The notes beneath the pieces are model-generated. The model had not been told where the DNA came from, did not search any database, and saw only the letters and a program-made list of their open reading frames with translations. Positions 4,677-6,651 of a stretch of DNA of 6,651 bases are shown piece by piece (position 1 is the first letter of the stretch; every line of letters starts with the position of its first letter). The DNA is from an uncultured Porphyromonadaceae bacterium. Lineage in GTDB: Bacteria > Bacteroidota > Bacteroidia > Bacteroidales > Muribaculaceae. The position numbers and the translations under genes were made by a program. The stretch lies in contig CAMWLX010000197.1 in the NCBI GenBank assembly GCA_947175225.1, positions 1-6,651 on the forward strand, given 5' to 3'.

Positions 4677-5897
4677 TTAATTTTTGAGGAGGGGGAAGAG
4701 TCGGAGGTAGGTTAGGCAGCGCCAGAGCCATTCGAGGGGACCGAAGCGGAAGTAGCGGAGCCATAGGGCGCTGAAGCATATTTGGAATGTGAATACACAT
4801 AATACTATTAGCTCGACATATATTAGGCCTGTGTTGGCTCCGAAGCCTAAGCCGGTGCCGTAGTAGATAAGCATTCCTAAGAGTGATTGGCCAATGTAGT
4901 TGGTCAGTGCCATTCTGCCGGGATATGCGAGGATCTTCCAGCAAGAAGCGTCTTTATTCTTCAGATAAAGCAAACCTATCGCTCCGATATATCCAAAAGC
5001 AGTGAGATATACACTTAAGAAGTATATCAGGCTGTGGGCTCCGTTGCCAAAGGGATGTCCTGACATGGAATCCCAGGCATATAAGCAGGATAAGGGAAGT
5101 CCGATTGTCAGACCCCAAGCAGCTACTTTGCGCAGCAGATCTTTTCTTTTCTCAAGGTCGGCATATAGGCGGTGGCGTCCGATGTATAGCCCGATCATGA
5201 AGAGACCCAATACCTTAAACCATCGGTGGCCATCCACGAATTCCTGGATTCTTACTATAGCACCTTGTATAAGGAATTCGAAAACTTCCCGATATGAATG
5301 AGCGTCGCGCAGCCAATATGCAAAATTATCCTCTGTGATTCCTACCTTGGCACATTCACGCCATTGCCAGTCTACTATTGGTGCAGACAGGGATACTCCC
5401 ATTGCTTCCAATAGAAAGTCGAGGATGACGGGGAGAAAAAGCAGAATACCGGCTGTCCAAAGCAAGATTTTATCTGACACCTTAATAAATAGAGGGAGAA
5501 TCATCCCCATAAGGGCATAGAGCATCAGTATGTCGCCACTCCAGATATACATTAGATGCAGGAATCCAATGATTAGAAGCACGAACATACGGCGATAGAA
5601 AATGACGTAGGCGTTTCCTCCTCTTTTCGTAACATTGGATATTATTATCGAAAATCCGATGCCGAAAAGAAGGGAGAAGATGGTGTAGAATTTTCCGTCG
5701 ACGAATATGCTTAGGAAATATTTTGTGATCAAATCCCACCCGGAGGTTGGCATCATTGATGATGCTTCTACAGGAAGAAAGGAATATAGGGAAAATTCCG
5801 GAAAGTTTGCCATGCAAATGCCCAAAAGGGCAAAGCCTCTTAGCGCGTCGAGAATTATGTGGCGCTTTGAGGCTTCGATGGGGGAGGCTGAACTCAT
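4677..5897 (-). CDS. DUF418 domain-containing polytopic inner-membrane protein (YeiB-like)
   Basis: The 406-residue protein has the conserved N-terminal signature of the YeiB/DUF418 family (COG2311; C-terminal domain PF04235): LDALRGFALLGICMANF at 16-32 in the first membrane segment. Further hydrophobic segments lie at about 57-87, 100-120, 122-140, 143-165, 226-242, 258-274, 289-311, 330-350 and 358-380, giving roughly ten membrane passes. The C-terminal motif GRMALTNYIGQSLLG (327-341) followed by FGPLEWLWRCLTY (385-397) is diagnostic of DUF418. Family length is near 400 residues, so the gene is complete. The fold is related to membrane acyltransferases of the HGSNAT/acyltransferase_3 type, but no substrate is established. 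The start at 5897 is preferred because the family signature begins 15 residues later. The lyase gene lies 53 nt upstream on the same strand, so the two may be co-transcribed, but the gap holds a tandem repeat rather than a recognisable promoter. Confidence 0.92.
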   Translation of the reverse strand: MSSASPIEASKRHIILDALRGFALLGICMANFPEFSLYSFLPVEASSMMPTSGWDLITKYFLSIFVDGKFYTIFSLLFGIGFSIIISNVTKRGGNAYVIFYRRMFVLLIIGFLHLMYIWSGDILMLYALMGMILPLFIKVSDKILLWTAGILLFLPVILDFLLEAMGVSLSAPIVDWQWRECAKVGITEDNFAYWLRDAHSYREVFEFLIQGAIVRIQEFVDGHRWFKVLGLFMIGLYIGRHRLYADLEKRKDLLRKVAAWGLTIGLPLSCLYAWDSMSGHPFGNGAHSLIYFLSVYLTAFGYIGAIGLLYLKNKDASCWKILAYPGRMALTNYIGQSLLGMLIYYGTGLGFGANTGLIYVELIVLCVFTFQICFSALWLRYFRFGPLEWLWRCLTYLRLFPLLKN

Positions 5898-5903
5898 TTG
5901 ATT

Positions 5904-5948
5904 TTGGTCTAATTGGTCTAATAGGGCTAATTAGTCTAATAAGACTAA
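5904..5948. repeat. 9-bp tandem repeat, about five copies of TTGGTCTAA
   Basis: Units are TTGGTCTAA (5904-5912), TTGGTCTAA (5913-5921), TAGGGCTAA (5922-5930), TTAGTCTAA (5931-5939) and TAAGACTAA (5940-5948). The array fills nearly all of the 53 bases between the lyase stop and the DUF418 start. Two units are identical and the others carry scattered substitutions. Any promoter or leader of the DUF418 gene must lie in or upstream of this array. Confidence 0.8.
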
Positions 5949-5950
5949 TA

Positions 5951-6651
5951 TTAAGCTTTAGTCGCTTTTACGAAATTCAGAAATCGGTGGAGGCCATCGT
6001 CGAGGACGGAGCGGGGGCATGCAATGTTCCAGCGCATGTAGCCTTCGCCGTCGATAGTGCCATACATTGTGCCGGCATTTAGCCAAAGGTTGACATCTTC
6101 TATGAGTTTCTCTTCGAGAGTCTCAGATTTAAGGCCCAGTGCCGTACAGTCCATCCAGACGAGGTAGGTGGCTTCAAGCTTTGCGATTGGAAATTCAGGG
6201 AGATTTTTTTCGCAAAACTCCTTCATGTATTCATAATTACCTTTAATGTATGCAAGAAGCTGCGTGAGCCATTCCTCACCTTCATTATATGCCGCAATAG
6301 TTGCAATTACTCCGAAAGGATTCACATCGCAAACCTCATTGATGTTTATAGCTTTGTCAATGCGGGCGCGAGTGTCTTCGTCAGGAGCTATGATATTGGC
6401 TATTTGGAGTCCGGCTATGTTGAATGCCTTGCTGGGAGATACGCAGACTACAGATTTGCACCCGGTAGCCTTTGCCACATTCGCGAATGGAGTATAATGA
6501 TAGCCGTCGAAGACGAACTCACAATGAATCTCATCAGAAATCACCGTCACGTCGTGACGACGGCAGATATCGGCAATGCGCGTCAGTTCATCGCTGCTCC
6601 ACACACGCCCGGCGGGATTGTGAGGATTGCATAGGAGCATAAGGGTGGCTT
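5951..6651 (-). CDS. MalY/PatB-type PLP-dependent C-S lyase/aminotransferase, C-terminal part
   Basis: This is a class I/II aminotransferase fold protein of the MalY/PatB family. These enzymes are pyridoxal-phosphate dependent and typically cleave cystathionine or cysteine C-S bonds, giving homocysteine or sulfide, pyruvate and ammonia. The frame is open to the window edge, reading ATLMLLCNPHNPAGR, so the gene is partial at its 5' end. Family members are about 390 residues and roughly the first 160 are missing. Counting from the internal Met at 6640, NPHNPAGR lies at 5-12 and SDEIHCEF at 35-42, whose Asp contacts the PLP ring nitrogen. SPSKAFNIAGLQ lies at 68-79 with the Schiff-base Lys71 (codon 6430-6428). 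The carboxylate-binding Arg lies in YMRWNIACPR near the C-terminus. All motifs are intact, so the enzyme is probably active. The family is cytosolic. Cystathionine beta-lyase and other aminotransferase activities cannot be told apart here. Confidence 0.92.
   Translation of the reverse strand, partial: ATLMLLCNPHNPAGRVWSSDELTRIADICRRHDVTVISDEIHCEFVFDGYHYTPFANVAKATGCKSVVCVSPSKAFNIAGLQIANIIAPDEDTRARIDKAININEVCDVNPFGVIATIAAYNEGEEWLTQLLAYIKGNYEYMKEFCEKNLPEFPIAKLEATYLVWMDCTALGLKSETLEEKLIEDVNLWLNAGTMYGTIDGEGYMRWNIACPRSVLDDGLHRFLNFVKATKA

Noticed and set aside
4642..4944. A 100-codon minus-strand frame overlapping the 3' end of the DUF418 gene
   Set aside because: It is an out-of-frame shadow of the DUF418 C-terminal motif region, with low-complexity Leu/Pro/Arg content and no family resemblance.
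6545..6559. Near-perfect palindrome CGTCACG-T-CGTGACG
   Set aside because: It lies inside the well-conserved lyase coding sequence (RRHDVTVISDE region) and is explained by the codons there. There is no other sign of a regulatory role.

Overview
The window looks like chromosomal DNA from a member of the Bacteroidota, most likely the order Bacteroidales (gut Bacteroides / Muribaculaceae type). The evidence is two sites matching the Bacteroidetes housekeeping promoter (TTTG, 20 bases, TAnnTTTG), AT-rich leaders without Shine-Dalgarno sequences, a lipoprotein signal followed by acidic residues, and an ECF sigma gene beside a membrane regulator with a C-terminal outer-membrane-barrel-like domain. 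The genus cannot be fixed from the sequence alone.

Layout. (1) 48-982, plus strand: a good promoter and a complete YpfJ-type neutral zinc metallopeptidase. (2) 983-1032: a short convergent gap with a 7-bp tandem repeat and a hairpin. (3) 4078 down to 1033, minus strand: a compact three-gene unit in the order surface-lipoprotein serpin, ECF sigma factor, anti-sigma-like membrane protein with a beta-barrel-like C-terminus. The first gap is 11 nt and the second junction is a 4-nt ATGA overlap. (4) 4079-4236: a divergent intergenic region with a bulged inverted repeat in front of the serpin and, on the other side, a clear promoter overlaid by three copies of ATTTGTAT in alternating orientation. 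(5) 4237-4482, plus strand: a ribbon-helix-helix antitoxin-like protein, followed with an ATGA overlap by only the first ~17 codons of a RelE/YafQ-like toxin. That toxin frame then runs into a REP-like element of three hairpins (4542-4633). (6) 5897 down to 4677, minus strand: a DUF418/YeiB-like polytopic membrane protein. (7) 5904-5948: five 9-bp tandem units. (8) 6651 down to 5951, minus strand: the C-terminal part of a MalY/PatB-type pyridoxal-phosphate C-S lyase/aminotransferase, cut by the window edge.

How the parts may work together. The serpin, sigma and anti-sigma genes look like one regulatory and effector module. A surface protease inhibitor is co-transcribed with a sigma factor and a regulator that could in principle span from cytoplasm to outer membrane. 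This is the best candidate for a little-described system here. The second interesting unit is the orphaned antitoxin: its promoter and operator look intact although the toxin is destroyed. The metallopeptidase, the DUF418 protein and the lyase look like ordinary neighbours. No stretch longer than 300 bases lacks a gene. No rRNA, tRNA, CRISPR array or complete insertion sequence was seen.
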